64,000 bases of DNA from Pseudomonadota bacterium (GCA_023386865.1 JAEWIV010000363.1:1-64000); one strand, 5' to 3'. Shown: positions 8,101 through 15,776, counted from the stretch's first letter. The notes: a model not told the origin generated them from the sequence alone. Made by a program: numbers and translations.

Positions 8101-9086
8101 TCAGCGACAACATGCGCAGCGGCCTCGCGGCCTACGGTCGGCAGAACCTCAACTATGCCTTCACCAAAGACGAGCTGACCAAGGTCATCGGAGACCTCAA
8201 GGCCTTCGACAACGCCATCAAGTTCTTCGGCCGAGACGTGACCGAAAGCGAGCGCGCCCTGACCGAACTGAACGAGTCGTTCGATACGCTGGTCGAGGTC
8301 GCCAAGAAGTATGAGCTCGGGGCGGGCGAGATCGCCAGGGTCGAGGCCGAGCGCACGCGCCAGCAGCGCAGGCTCGCCGAGGATTTCACCGGCTCGATTG
8401 CGCGCGATCTCATGAGCCCGGTCGAGCAGGCCATGAAGGACATCGGCGACGAACGCGCCGCGCGGTATCTCGAAAACGAGGCGCTGAAGAAAATTCCGGG
8501 CTTCGTGGATCAGGCCGCCAACATCGAAGCCGCCTATCAGCGGAAGCGCCTGAAGATCATGGAGGAGGCCAACGCGGCGGCGCTCGCCGCGCAGATCGCA
8601 GCGGCCCGCGCGCTGAATGAGGAAATGATCAACTCGGTGACGGCCAGCGTCACGCGCGCGCAAGACCTGATCCGCTCGCTGACGCCCGGCGGCGCGCTGG
8701 GCAACGTCGACCCGCGCACGCAGCTCGCCGGCCTGCGCGCCACCTATGCCGCCTCCTTCGCCCAGGCGATGGCGAGCCCGCTGGATCAGGCCGTCGTGCA
8801 GCGCGCCGTCGAGGACGCGCGGACGCTCGCGGAAACTTCGCTGCGGTTCAACGCAGGCTCCGAGGCCTACGAGCGCGACCGCCAGATGATCCTGGAGCAG
8901 CAGCAGGCCTTGCAGGGCGCGGTGACGGGCGCGGGCATGAACCAGACGACCGACACGGCGCTCAAGGCTCTTTTGCAGCAATTGCTCACCGCGACGCAAT
9001 CGAACGTCGACCCCGAGCGCGACGCCAAGATGACGAGCCTCATCAACCTCCTGCTCCGCTTCTTCGCTGACAAGGCGGCCGCGTGA
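5130..9086 (+). CDS. Phage tail tape measure protein
   Basis: 1318-aa protein, the largest in the phage block. The N-terminus is a long helical/coiled-coil region (ANTAVEKFTATASASERAAQ, FERQQLARNATEQARFLALR). A hydrophobic stretch at ~131-150 (ITLAVTAAIAALTAL) precedes the lambda-type tape measure core (AEQVGVTAETFQALQFAAVQ...GVKNLDAQGKL...ALDKLG). The centre holds Gly-rich segments (GGGGGMSFGGSGMLGGGGGM). The C-terminal third is again helical. Tape measures set tail length and are extruded at infection. It overlaps the chaperone reading frame by 8 bp, and its TGA overlaps the next ATG. Confidence 0.85.
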   Translation: MADIASLNLRIDYDSVGRANTAVEKFTATASASERAAQRWGATVAAAGRSSEEFSRRVRKTIADLEFERQQLARNATEQARFLALRRAGVSASSAEGQAITASIRALQAQEAAYERTSARAEVYRKAKFGITLAVTAAIAALTALAKTAFEAAAGMGELAEQVGVTAETFQALQFAAVQNGIKTEQLETGLTKFSQKMGEAAEGSKEMIEALDKLGVKNLDAQGKLRPTEDLLTDVARAISEIDDPARRSAAAVDFFGKAGTKMLPILAQIAQGTDAMAASAANAGAMISTETSTKLDEFGDRLDRAKLIARAWAAETLAATIDASRAFAEFDDKVTASVANAFKDLGRWADETLGPIGDKIGQEGARAGAMFIEAFASLPDALGRLFTNAWEAARVATAKGINSITSWLSQNAPWLGIKGTQMDTTPAGAGPAFGGVGERITAAGQAAADDMAQRQAAARAAVERERMLSRQAAMQDDEARARVGKLGVVGTATTGSGLSAIKGAGKEAEDAEKKYAKLITTLTTTADAQDKMTAAARAGETQFEAMKIHLDAQQKAFEIYGKVLDETDPKLRKIEEILTRIAQGKAAEAFNVATTELGRQNEVLEAQIRLMNERPEIQAREIALIKVKQEAEKAGKAITQADVDARLKVVETNERLKAQAEELKQAQELWTAPLKRALEDIQSTAADAFETMLSEGKFNFEELGNVFKKIVTRMAAEFLALATVRPVMNILVNAIGGGGGMSFGGSGMLGGGGGMLGGLFGGASGGGLSGFFNRPIDSGWGSLPAGHYGPVQPGLGGITWGQGLGALGGAGMGIYQLARGGGSTGSTIGGIASLVGAGVSLIPGIGQIAGPIIGMLGSILPGLFGESKPEPPTVKATGNLSFGAGGSTTISGSEMNGAQSLTGVLGDVAKSIKEITDAAGGLRDVAGGFAIDMETFSKGEFSNGTIFVTTPGGGRRQWGQSSDPRMQEHALNTASAHIAHAMLMESKSISDNMRSGLAAYGRQNLNYAFTKDELTKVIGDLKAFDNAIKFFGRDVTESERALTELNESFDTLVEVAKKYELGAGEIARVEAERTRQQRRLAEDFTGSIARDLMSPVEQAMKDIGDERAARYLENEALKKIPGFVDQAANIEAAYQRKRLKIMEEANAAALAAQIAAARALNEEMINSVTASVTRAQDLIRSLTPGGALGNVDPRTQLAGLRATYAASFAQAMASPLDQAVVQRAVEDARTLAETSLRFNAGSEAYERDRQMILEQQQALQGAVTGAGMNQTTDTALKALLQQLLTATQSNVDPERDAKMTSLINLLLRFFADKAAA

Positions 9087-10801
9087 TGGCTGACGACTTC
9101 GATATGTTCGGCCCCTTCGGCTGGGACACCGACGGCGGCGAGGATTGGTCGGCCGGCAGCATTGCCGTGCTCGACCTCGACGCGCACCTGGGTAAGGACC
9201 TGCTGCTCATCGCCGAGCCGTGGGCGCTTCTCGATGTGTCGGACGATGATGGCCTCGACGTCTTTCCGCCGTTCGGCGAGATCGATGACGGCGGCTGGGC
9301 CACCGCAGCCGCGCAGACGGAGACGCTTTACATCGCAGCCACGACGGGCCGCAGCACCGACAACGATGACGAGCCGCCCGCTCAGCACGTGCCGGGGTTG
9401 CTGCTGCCGTGGAACTTCGGCGCGCGCCTGTTCGACGGCGTCAACCCGCTGGCCCGCGGCTCGGAGAACATCGGCATCCTTCGCATGGTCGACCCGAGCG
9501 GCCGGCTGGATCCGTTGAACGGACGCAATTGGGATAGCGTCGATCTCACGATCAAGCGCGGCCCGCGCACCGCACAATATCGGGACTGGCCGGTCATCGG
9601 CCGCTTCAAGTCGAACGGCCTGCTTCGCGATCTCAATGAAAAGCAGCTGCGCGTCCGCGATCTCGGATGGCAGATGAACGCAGCGTTGCACGGCGAGACC
9701 TACGAAGGCACCGGCGGCGTCGAGGGCATGGCCTCGCTCAAAGGCGTGCTGAAACCGTGGGCGCTCGGCACCTGCTACAACGTCGCGCCGGTCCTGCTCG
9801 ACACGACCGATCAGATTTTTCAATGGTCGCTCACCTCGTCGCAGGCCTGCACGCAGCTCCTGCACGGCGCGATCCCGCTCATCTTCAACGCCGATCACGC
9901 AAGCTATGCCGCGCTCGCCGCGGCTGTTATTCCGGCCGGCCGCTATGACACGTGCTTGGCGCTCTCGCTCGCGCGGCCCAATGTGGCGTTGCAATACGAG
10001 ATCCGCGTGGACGTCGTAGGCGACGCCGAGACCTACGAGGGCCACCCCGCGCCGATGACGCGCGCCGCCATCGCACGCCGCATCGTCACGGCGCGCGGCG
10101 CGAACGCTCTCGACGACGCGGAGGAAATCGACGCCTCGTCTTTCCAGACGATGGACGCCTACCACTCGGCGCCGGTCGGCTTTCACTTCGCCGCCGACAC
10201 GACGAAGGCCGCCGCGCTCGATCGCGTGCTGCAGGGCGTCCTCGGCTGGCGTCGCATGAGGCCGGACGGCCGACTCACCATCGGCTGGGTCGAAGCGCCC
10301 GAGAACATGACGGCGGCCGTCACTTTCGAGTTTGCTCGGCACGGCATGGGCATCCCGCGTCTCGTCGTCTCCGAGCCGCCGCGCCAAGGCACCAGGATCG
10401 GCTATCGCTTCAACAACGCACGGCAGCCGGATCGCGGCTCGCTGGCCCCGCTCGCCGACGAAGACGAGAAGACGCAGCGCGGCCAGGAGGCGAGCTTTGC
10501 CGAGGACCTGGCTCCAGCCATCGGCACGCTCTGGCCCACCTCGGAGATTGTCACGATTGCCGATGCGGGTTTTCGCGACCAGGCCGACGCCGTCCTCGAG
10601 GCCCAGCGCCAACAGGAAATCTTCAAGAGCGTTCGCTACCGCTGGGAAATCGAAATGCAGGTCGATCCTTTCATCGACCTCATCGGCTACGCCGCCGCGC
10701 TGACCAGCGCACCACAAGTCGTCGGGGAGGGCCGCGCCATGCTCTGTGTCGGCATCAACGCGACGGGCACGTCCATCAGCGTCCTTGAGTTTTTCGTCTG
10801 A
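9086..10801 (+). CDS. Phage tail tip/baseplate protein, hub-like
   Basis: 571-aa protein immediately after the tape measure, where distal tail or hub proteins are encoded. The N-terminal ~90 residues are acidic and low-complexity (FDMFGPFGWDTDGGEDWSAG). Two beta-rich regions follow: residues ~120-230 (LLLPWNFGARLFDGVNPLAR, TIKRGPRTAQYRDWPVIGRF, RVRDLGWQMNA), and residues ~340-560, whose pattern (VLQGVLGWRRMRPDGRLTIG, ..TRIGYRFNNARQ..., FKSVRYRWEIEMQVDPFIDL, VVGEGRAMLCVGI) resembles hub domains of siphovirus tails. No enzyme motif was seen. The ATG at 9086 overlaps the upstream TGA; a GTG three bases earlier is the alternative. Confidence 0.5.
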   Translation: MADDFDMFGPFGWDTDGGEDWSAGSIAVLDLDAHLGKDLLLIAEPWALLDVSDDDGLDVFPPFGEIDDGGWATAAAQTETLYIAATTGRSTDNDDEPPAQHVPGLLLPWNFGARLFDGVNPLARGSENIGILRMVDPSGRLDPLNGRNWDSVDLTIKRGPRTAQYRDWPVIGRFKSNGLLRDLNEKQLRVRDLGWQMNAALHGETYEGTGGVEGMASLKGVLKPWALGTCYNVAPVLLDTTDQIFQWSLTSSQACTQLLHGAIPLIFNADHASYAALAAAVIPAGRYDTCLALSLARPNVALQYEIRVDVVGDAETYEGHPAPMTRAAIARRIVTARGANALDDAEEIDASSFQTMDAYHSAPVGFHFAADTTKAAALDRVLQGVLGWRRMRPDGRLTIGWVEAPENMTAAVTFEFARHGMGIPRLVVSEPPRQGTRIGYRFNNARQPDRGSLAPLADEDEKTQRGQEASFAEDLAPAIGTLWPTSEIVTIADAGFRDQADAVLEAQRQQEIFKSVRYRWEIEMQVDPFIDLIGYAAALTSAPQVVGEGRAMLCVGINATGTSISVLEFFV

Positions 10802-11625
10802 TGGCCAACGCCCTGTTCCTCGCGTCGCGCTGGACCAACGACGCCAGCGTCACGGCGTCGAGCGCGCAAGGCCTGCTCACGGCCGACAAGGTGCAGTCGA
10901 TCGACCCGACCGAAGTGTGGCGCGCGACTGGCTGCGCGGCTGAGTACCTGGCGTGGGACTATGGCAGCGACGTCGAATGCGACTGCGCCATTCTCACCGG
11001 CCACAATCTCAGCCCGACTGCCACGCTGCGGCTGCGCCTGGCTGCGAGCGCCGCCGGCGTCACGGCCGCGCCTGCCGTCGATAGCGGCGTCGTCTCGGCG
11101 TGGCCCAGCTCGGGCAAACCTGACGTGCTCGACTGGTTCTCGTGGTTCTCTCTCGTGCTCGCGACGAACTCGGCGGGCTACCGCTACGGCCGCCTCGACG
11201 TTGCCGATCCCGCCAATCCTGACGGCTTCGTCCAGGCCGCGCGCCTGTTCGCCGGCCCCTCCTTCGTGCCGCTGCTCAACGTCGACATCAACCCGTCGCT
11301 CGGCCTGATGTCTCCCGACGAAGTCGGCCGCACGCCGTTCGGCCACTTCTTCGGCGACACGCGCGGACCGGCGGCGCGCGTGATGGCCGTGCCGATGTCG
11401 GCGCTCACCGAGGCCGAAATGGGCGAGGAACTGTTCGAGCTTCAACGCTACTGCGGGCTCGCGCGCGACTTCGCGTTCTGTCTCGACCCCGCCGCCACGA
11501 CGACGTTCTACCGCTACGCCATGCAGGCGCGCTTCGCCTCGCTTCAGCCGTTCCAGCTGCAACGGATCTGGAACGAAGTCTCGCAGCTCTGGCAGACCAC
11601 CCTCCCGCTTGAAGAGGTCACCTGA
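10801..11625 (+). CDS. Phage tail tip-associated protein, unknown
   Basis: 274-aa protein, start overlapping the previous stop (TGATG). It begins with a beta-sandwich-like region (LFLASRWTNDASVTASSAQG, EYLAWDYGSDVECDCAILTG, HNLSPTATLRLRL) that resembles discoidin/carbohydrate-binding-like folds on tail tips. A C-terminal domain includes the short conserved-looking VMAVPMSALTEAEMGEELFE. In similar alphaproteobacterial phages this slot often carries receptor-interaction or tail-tip proteins. No catalytic motif is visible and I do not recognise a named family. Its position between the hub-like gene and the collar-type fibre supports a structural role only. Confidence 0.45.
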   Translation: MANALFLASRWTNDASVTASSAQGLLTADKVQSIDPTEVWRATGCAAEYLAWDYGSDVECDCAILTGHNLSPTATLRLRLAASAAGVTAAPAVDSGVVSAWPSSGKPDVLDWFSWFSLVLATNSAGYRYGRLDVADPANPDGFVQAARLFAGPSFVPLLNVDINPSLGLMSPDEVGRTPFGHFFGDTRGPAARVMAVPMSALTEAEMGEELFELQRYCGLARDFAFCLDPAATTTFYRYAMQARFASLQPFQLQRIWNEVSQLWQTTLPLEEVT

Positions 11626-11627
11626 TC

Positions 11628-12662
11628 ATGTCGCGTTCTTTTCAGGACTGGGTTGTCGAGGTTTCCTCGACGACGGGCACCGGCGCGTATGCGCTCGGCG
11701 GCGCGCCGGCGGGCACGTCCTACTTCACCTTCCGCGCAAAGTACGGCAATGGCGACCCCACGGTCTGCTATTACGTGCGCAACGCCGACCGCACGAAGTG
11801 GGAAAAGAACCAGCTCACAACGCTGACCTACGGCACGCCAGACTCGCTCAGCCGCAACGTCGTCGACAGCACCAACGGCGGCGCGGCGGTCTCGTGGGTC
11901 GCGGGCGATCTGCCGCTGCGCATCTACGTCGCGCCGGACAGCGACGCGGCCGAAATCGCAATTACCATGGGCTTCGGCACGACGCGGCCGGATTTGCTCA
12001 GGTACGGTCTTTGGATCGACGAGGATGGCGCGGCGGCGGACGTTGACCTGATCAAGTTCTTCGATGGCACCAGCGACATATCGGTCGCCCGCGTGGATCG
12101 AAACAACCACACTTTCGAGTGGCTGGCGGCTTCGGAAGCCGGCGTCGTCAAGTCATATGCCGGCGGCACCGTTCCGAAAGGCAACCTCGCGTGCCAAGGG
12201 CAGGCTGTGTCGCGCTCGACCTACTCTCGATTGTTCGCTGTGATCGGCACGACGTTTGGCTCGGGCGACGGCAGCACGACGTTCAATGTGCCGGACATCG
12301 CCGGTCGCGCTGTCTATGGCAAGGAAACGAGCGCCACGCGGCTGACGGGGGCGATCTCGGGCATCAATGGTAACACGCTCGGCGCGGCTGGCGGCGATCA
12401 GCGGCTGCATCAGCACAATCACACCGACGCGGGGCACAGCCATACCGGCAGCGGCGCGGGCTGGGTCGGCAACAATCTGGCCAACGGCACCAACCGCGCC
12501 GTCGGCACGGGTGACGGTGTGAACGCTGGCGCTTTCCAGGCCGTGGTCGTGTCCATTAACGGGGCTCAAGCCGTCATCAATAACACTGGCTTTGGCACGG
12601 CTCAGAACCTGCCGCCAGCCATCGTCCTTAACTACATGATCTCGACGGGTGGAGTGACCTGA
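11628..12662 (+). CDS. Tail fibre protein with phage tail collar domain
   Basis: 344-aa protein. Residues ~20-175 are strand-rich, fibre-like sequence. From ~183 it carries the phage tail collar signature: G-T-V-P-K-G-N-L-A-C-Q-G-Q-A-V-S-R, Y-S-R-L-F-A-V-I-G-T-T-F-G-S-G-D-G-S-T-T-F-N-V-P-D. This is followed by a His-rich segment LHQHNHTDAGHSHTGSGAG, comparable to the HxH metal-binding motif of T4-type long fibre tips and gp12, and a C-terminal tip region. Collar-type proteins contact the host receptor. The start ATG (11628) follows the neighbour by 2 bp and the end overlaps the next start by 1 bp. Confidence 0.75.
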   Translation: MSRSFQDWVVEVSSTTGTGAYALGGAPAGTSYFTFRAKYGNGDPTVCYYVRNADRTKWEKNQLTTLTYGTPDSLSRNVVDSTNGGAAVSWVAGDLPLRIYVAPDSDAAEIAITMGFGTTRPDLLRYGLWIDEDGAAADVDLIKFFDGTSDISVARVDRNNHTFEWLAASEAGVVKSYAGGTVPKGNLACQGQAVSRSTYSRLFAVIGTTFGSGDGSTTFNVPDIAGRAVYGKETSATRLTGAISGINGNTLGAAGGDQRLHQHNHTDAGHSHTGSGAGWVGNNLANGTNRAVGTGDGVNAGAFQAVVVSINGAQAVINNTGFGTAQNLPPAIVLNYMISTGGVT

Positions 12663-13000
12663 TGATCAATTACCGTTGGGAGTTCGGGCCCGCCGTCGTC
12701 AGGCCGATGGTCGGCTCTCTCTCGAATGTCGTCGTGGAAATGAACTATCGCCTGATCGGCGAGCGCGATGGCCGCGAAGCAATCTTGTTCGGGCGCGTGC
12801 CTCTCGGTGATCCCGATCCCGCCAACTACACGCCGATGTCCGATCTCACCAAGGACGACATTCAAGGTTGGATCGAGAACACTTGCGACATCGACGCCTT
12901 GAAAAAAGAGGTCGCCGACAAGCTCAATGCGCCCGAGCCCGAGGCCGCGCCTGTCGTCGTCGAACTTCCATTCAATCAGCCCCCGGAGACGGAGACCTGA
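12662..13000 (+). CDS. Small phage tail-region protein (DUF7936-like)
   Basis: 112-aa protein directly after the collar-type fibre. The pattern NYRWEFGPAVVRPMVGSLSN..., then a YTPMSDLTKDDIQGWIENTC segment and a helix DALKKEVADKLNAPEPEAA, resembles short phage proteins of the DUF7936 type, which sit beside fibre genes and have no known function. The sequence around YTPMSDLT..E..GW is the recognisable element. Its TGATG junction with the fibre gene suggests co-translation; a fibre accessory or chaperone role is inference from context. Confidence 0.5.
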   Translation: MINYRWEFGPAVVRPMVGSLSNVVVEMNYRLIGERDGREAILFGRVPLGDPDPANYTPMSDLTKDDIQGWIENTCDIDALKKEVADKLNAPEPEAAPVVVELPFNQPPETET

Positions 13001-13002
13001 CC

Positions 13003-13314
13003 ATGCCCACTGTCTACATCGACGCCAACGGCCGGGCGGTGGCGTGGAACTACGACGGCTCGCCGCAGTCTGATCCGCCGCCGCCGGCCAACTCGACGCC
13101 AGTCGTGGTTTCGGAGGAACTGTTCGCGCCGCTGCGCACGATAGCCGGCGGCGCGGTGGTCTACTACCGAGGCGGCCAGTTCGTGACCGCCAGCGACATC
13201 GCCAAAACCTACGACGCGCTGATCGAGCGGCGAGCTCGCGCGCTCGAAAAATCGAGCGACCCGGCCGATCAAATCGCGGCACTCAAATTGCGATTGAACC
13301 TAGCAGGAGGATGA
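13003..13314 (+). CDS. Small phage protein, unknown
   Basis: 103-aa protein, start chosen at the ATG two bases after the upstream stop (TGACCATG). An N-terminal beta segment (TVYIDANGRAVAWNYDG) and a proline-rich link (DPPPPANSTPVVV) are followed by a region FVTASDIAKTYDALIERRAR that ends in a charged helix (EKSSDPADQIAALKLRL). The pattern is compatible with a short tail-associated or assembly protein but I do not recognise a family. It is part of the uninterrupted late-gene series, six bases before the next start. Confidence 0.45.
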   Translation: MPTVYIDANGRAVAWNYDGSPQSDPPPPANSTPVVVSEELFAPLRTIAGGAVVYYRGGQFVTASDIAKTYDALIERRARALEKSSDPADQIAALKLRLNLAGG

Positions 13315-13320
13315 CGAGCT

Positions 13321-13593
13321 ATGGCGTATATTCCCTACGGACAGGCGACGCCCGGCGGCAAGCAACTCGCCGAGGTGATGGCGGACATTCTCAATGCCGC
13401 CGACAAGCTGCGCAACGTTGCGGCATGGGTCGGCCAGATCGGGCCGAGCGGGCTTGAGTCCAACACCGACTTCTCGGTCGGTGCCGGCCAGGCGCAGGCG
13501 TTCAACGACACGCTCGTGCAAATCAATGCCGACTTGCAGACCTTCATGACGACGAACCGCGAGAAGATCGAGCGCCTGGCTCGCGGCAGCTAA
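13321..13593 (+). CDS. Small phage protein, unknown
   Basis: 90-aa, mostly helical protein with a good ribosome site (AGGAGG, 13307-13312) ahead of its ATG. It contains GGKQLAEVMADILNAADKLR, the loop IGPSGLESNTDFSVG, and a second helix AFNDTLVQINADLQTFM. There is no signal peptide or membrane span. The size and two-helix plan are common among small tail or lysis-region proteins; no function can be assigned. Confidence 0.45.
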   Translation: MAYIPYGQATPGGKQLAEVMADILNAADKLRNVAAWVGQIGPSGLESNTDFSVGAGQAQAFNDTLVQINADLQTFMTTNREKIERLARGS

Positions 13594-13606
13594 AGGGAGG
13601 CCGACG

Positions 13607-13882
13607 ATGAGCAGAGCCTTGGCGTATTGGGTCCTCATGTTGATCTGGCTCGTCGTCGGCATCGCCTGGCACTTCGCCTGGCTGAAAAGCCGCTGCTCCG
13701 TGACTGCACTGCCGGCGCAAGCGCGCCGGCATGCCGCATCGTTCGCAACGCGCCGTTGCGGCGTTATCTCGGCATGGGTACGAAGCGTTGCCCTTACGCC
13801 TACGGGACCCTTCGAGCGCTGCGCTGGGCCGATGGTCCCATCTGGATCGTCTGCAGGCAGTGCAGGCGCTATGTCGAGCTGA
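13607..13882 (+). CDS. Possible small membrane protein
   Basis: 91-aa reading frame with a clear ribosome site (AAAGGGAGG) before ATG 13607. The N-terminus is one convincing hydrophobic span, LAYWVLMLIWLVVGIAWHFA (residues 5-24), as in small phage holin-like or spanin-like proteins. Downstream of ~residue 30 the sequence is Arg/Ala/Ser-rich and unlike a protein, and it overlaps the better zinc-ribbon frame starting at 13774. Either the true protein is short and the tail end fortuitous, or a frameshift has joined unrelated sequence. Confidence 0.35.
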   Translation: MSRALAYWVLMLIWLVVGIAWHFAWLKSRCSVTALPAQARRHAASFATRRCGVISAWVRSVALTPTGPFERCAGPMVPSGSSAGSAGAMSS

Positions 13883-14109
13883 TGATGACGACCGATGTTG
13901 CCGAGCGGCAGGTGAAGCGCACGACGTTCAGCTGCTCAGTGTGCGGTGGCGCTGGGCACATCGCCGTCGATCATCCGGCGCGACAGGGCTTCACGCTGGA
14001 CCCGCGCGATGCGGCGCGGCGTCGGCACGCACCGAGACCAGCGCATCATGAAGCGGCTACGCTCGACGAGCCGACGCAATCGGAGTGGGCCAGTCGCCCG
14101 ACGTTCTAG
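13774..14109 (+). CDS. Small zinc-ribbon phage protein
   Basis: 111-aa frame with two CxxC pairs at residues 27/30 (VCRQC) and 54/57 (SCSVC), spaced as in a zinc ribbon. Between them lies a mostly beta/helix stretch RRYVELMMTTDVAERQVKRT; the last 40 residues are low-complexity and basic. The ribosome site is weak and the start is uncertain (the frame is open to 13627). It overlaps the membrane-protein frame at 13607-13882 by 109 bp in another frame, and one of the two may not be expressed. The conserved cysteine spacing makes this the better candidate. Function unknown. Confidence 0.45.
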   Translation: MGTKRCPYAYGTLRALRWADGPIWIVCRQCRRYVELMMTTDVAERQVKRTTFSCSVCGGAGHIAVDHPARQGFTLDPRDAARRRHAPRPAHHEAATLDEPTQSEWASRPTF

Positions 14110-14416
14110 TGCAGTGGCCGGCGGCGACGTTGCCATTCCTCGCGCGTGACTGAGCGCGCAGGGGGCCTGCGCTTCAACTCGTCTTGCGGTCGGGCGCTGG
14201 TCGCCCTGAGCCTTCGACGGAGATCCCGCACCAACTTGCCGCAGCGTACAAGCAACGCGTCCAAGTCGGCGGGGGCATTGTCCTTGTGTCTCATCCCGCT
14301 GACAGAACGTCATGTGAATAAGTCCGTTCCGGGGCGCCAAGCCAACAACACGTTGGGTTGGCTTTTCGCTCGTCCGCAACATGATGGGGTTAGGACCCTC
14401 AACGCCGGAGGCCGTC
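14110..14416 (+). other. Gene-poor gap with a terminator
   Basis: About 300 bp with no convincing gene. Short frames exist on both strands (for example a 62-aa Arg-rich minus-strand frame at 14106-14294) but lack a ribosome site or recognisable sequence. The gap ends in the terminator at 14339-14366 and the start of the lysis block, so it probably carries the lysis-block promoter. Confidence 0.4.
14339..14366 (+). terminator. Rho-independent terminator before the lysis block
   Basis: Stem AAGCCAAC / GTTGGCTT (14339-14346 with 14357-14364), 10-nt loop, then a T4 run (14363-14366). The orientation terminates + strand transcription from the tail genes, separating them from the lysis block. Confidence 0.6.
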
Positions 14417-14743
14417 ATGACCGAAGGCACATTGATTGCGCTCCTGTCGGGTCCGCTGGCGCTGGGCGTCATTTCGGCGACTGCATACATCTGGCGTCAG
14501 CGCGACCGCCTCTATGAAGGCACCATCAAAAAGCAGGAGGAAGAAATCGCGGCGTATCGCGCCAAGATCGCCGAGCTGCAGGACCGCGCCCTTGCGGCAC
14601 TGCAGGCACAGCTCGACGAGGCGAACAAGCGCATAGAAACCGACAAGCATATCGCCATGACGATCGAGAAGCAGAACGCAGCGCTTCGCACGCTGGCAGG
14701 TGCCCATGAAGCTATTGCCGACTCCCGTCGCACCGCTGCGTGA
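14417..14743 (+). CDS. Membrane-anchored coiled-coil protein (Rz-like spanin candidate)
   Basis: 108-aa protein; the start was placed at ATG 14417, behind GGAGG, rather than at the upstream ATG 14381. Residues ~5-24 (IALLSGPLALGVISATAYIW) form an N-terminal membrane anchor. The rest is a long charged helix (KKQEEEIAAYRAKIAELQDR ... LQAQLDEANKRIETDK) predicted to be coiled coil. This plan matches phage i-spanins or other lysis accessory proteins, and the endolysin lies 1.3 kb downstream. It overlaps the following coiled-coil gene by 38 bp in another frame. No sequence signature proves spanin identity. Confidence 0.5.
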   Translation: MTEGTLIALLSGPLALGVISATAYIWRQRDRLYEGTIKKQEEEIAAYRAKIAELQDRALAALQAQLDEANKRIETDKHIAMTIEKQNAALRTLAGAHEAIADSRRTAA

Positions 14744-14960
14744 TGCAGCCAACGTGATCGCCGATGCGGTCGAGGCAGCGAAGGACAACGCCATCGCTGA
14801 GATCGACGCCCAGCTCGCCCAGGCGCGCCAGCGCGCCAAGGAAACTCGCGTACATCTGAAGCGCACGTTGCGCGATGCCAAGCGCACCAGCGAAACGCTT
14901 GGCCAGGAGTTCGAGGAAAGCGTGAGACGCCTACACGGCGACATCAACGGCAACAGGTGA
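14706..14960 (+). CDS. Small coiled-coil phage protein
   Basis: 84-86-aa helical protein (ATG at 14700 or 14706) without a membrane span. It begins with LPTPVAPLRDAANVIADAVE and continues as a charged heptad-like helix (IDAQLAQARQRAKETRVHLK ... SETLGQEFEESVRRL). It overlaps the 3' end of the preceding membrane-anchored coiled-coil gene in another frame. Nested genes in this slot are often Rz/Rz1 pairs, but this protein lacks a lipobox, so an Rz1 role is not supported. Confidence 0.45.
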   Translation: MKLLPTPVAPLRDAANVIADAVEAAKDNAIAEIDAQLAQARQRAKETRVHLKRTLRDAKRTSETLGQEFEESVRRLHGDINGNR

Positions 14961-14966
14961 TCTCCC

Positions 14967-15371
14967 ATGGAACGACTCGTGGCGACCAGCATGGGCATGG
15001 CGGCGAGCTTCTACGCCTTCGCCTCGTCGCTTCTGTGGTACGTCGTCATTGGCGGCCGGCTTAAGAAGGGCAGCCGGCGCACCGGCGGCTTCGACAGCGC
15101 CAGCGTCCTGCTCGATCGGGCCATCGCCTGGGCGAGCCTCGCGGTCGTCTTTGCCGCCATCGCCGCGCGCAAGATGGATTGGCTGCCGCTGCGCGCGCTC
15201 GACATCGCGATCTCGATTGCCGGCCTCGCCGTGACGCTGTCGGGCCTGTGGTCGGTGCGTCAGATCACGCGAGAGAAATTCGGCAACGCCATCCTGTCGG
15301 TGTTTGCCGTCCTGGTGCTGGTCGCCGGCGTGCTGTTCTGGTTCGCCGCCGCCGCACATCTGCCGACTTAG
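14967..15371 (+). CDS. Four-helix membrane protein, lysis region
   Basis: 134-aa protein with about four hydrophobic segments: ~7-27 (MGMAASFYAFASSLLWYVVIG), ~51-68 (IAWASLAVVFAAIAAR), ~78-96 (DIAISIAGLAVTLSGLW) and ~112-131 (ILSVFAVLVLVAGVLFWFAA). Multi-span small membrane proteins beside endolysin and spanin-like genes are often holins, but this one is longer than most and no holin family signature was recognised. It starts 6 bp after its neighbour and lies in the same lysis transcript. Confidence 0.5.
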   Translation: MERLVATSMGMAASFYAFASSLLWYVVIGGRLKKGSRRTGGFDSASVLLDRAIAWASLAVVFAAIAARKMDWLPLRALDIAISIAGLAVTLSGLWSVRQITREKFGNAILSVFAVLVLVAGVLFWFAAAAHLPT

Positions 15372-15398
15372 TCGATCCTCACAACATCGGAGGCCTGA

Positions 15399-15776
15399 AT
15401 GCGCAGCATCATGCTCGCGCTCGTGATGGTGCTCGCCATCGCGGCGTGCCAAAGCTCTACCACATCCGCAGAAACCTCGGCCGCGAAGACCGTCTACGAG
15501 GCGAAGCTGGCCTACCAAGGCTTGCTGATCGTCGCCGTCCGCTACAACGAACTGCCTCGCTGCAGCCGGCCCACCTCGCCGCGCGTTTGCAGCGAGCAGG
15601 CCGTCGTCGACCAGCTCCGACGCGCCGACACTGCCGCCATTGCCGCGCTAGATGCCGCCGAGGGCATCGTGCGCCTGCAGGGGGCCACCAAGGACATGAC
15701 CGACAGTGCTGTAGCGACGGCAACCAACGCCGTCGCCGCGGTCCGCGCGCTCACGTCCAGCGTCAGGGTTCAGTGA
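15399..15776 (+). CDS. Phage-encoded lipoprotein
   Basis: 125-aa protein with a clear lipoprotein signal peptide: MRSIMLALVMVLAIAACQSS, lipobox I-A-A-C with Cys17 predicted lipidated. The mature part is helical (AKTVYEAKLAYQGLLIVAVR, VDQLRRADTAAIAALDAAEG) with a CSRPTSPRVC segment that may form a disulfide. Short phage lipoproteins next to lysis genes can be o-spanins or superinfection-exclusion factors; its length argues against a classical Rz1. A ribosome site (GGAGG) precedes the ATG. Confidence 0.6.
   Translation: MRSIMLALVMVLAIAACQSSTTSAETSAAKTVYEAKLAYQGLLIVAVRYNELPRCSRPTSPRVCSEQAVVDQLRRADTAAIAALDAAEGIVRLQGATKDMTDSAVATATNAVAAVRALTSSVRVQ

Noticed and set aside
6621..8999. 792-residue minus-strand frame opposite the tape measure gene
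   Set aside because: A GC-rich shadow frame with Arg/Ala/Leu-rich composition; the + strand tape measure gene explains the region fully.
14106..14294. 62-aa minus-strand frame in the gap before the lysis block
   Set aside because: Arg-rich, no ribosome site, opposite to all neighbours; not convincing as a gene.
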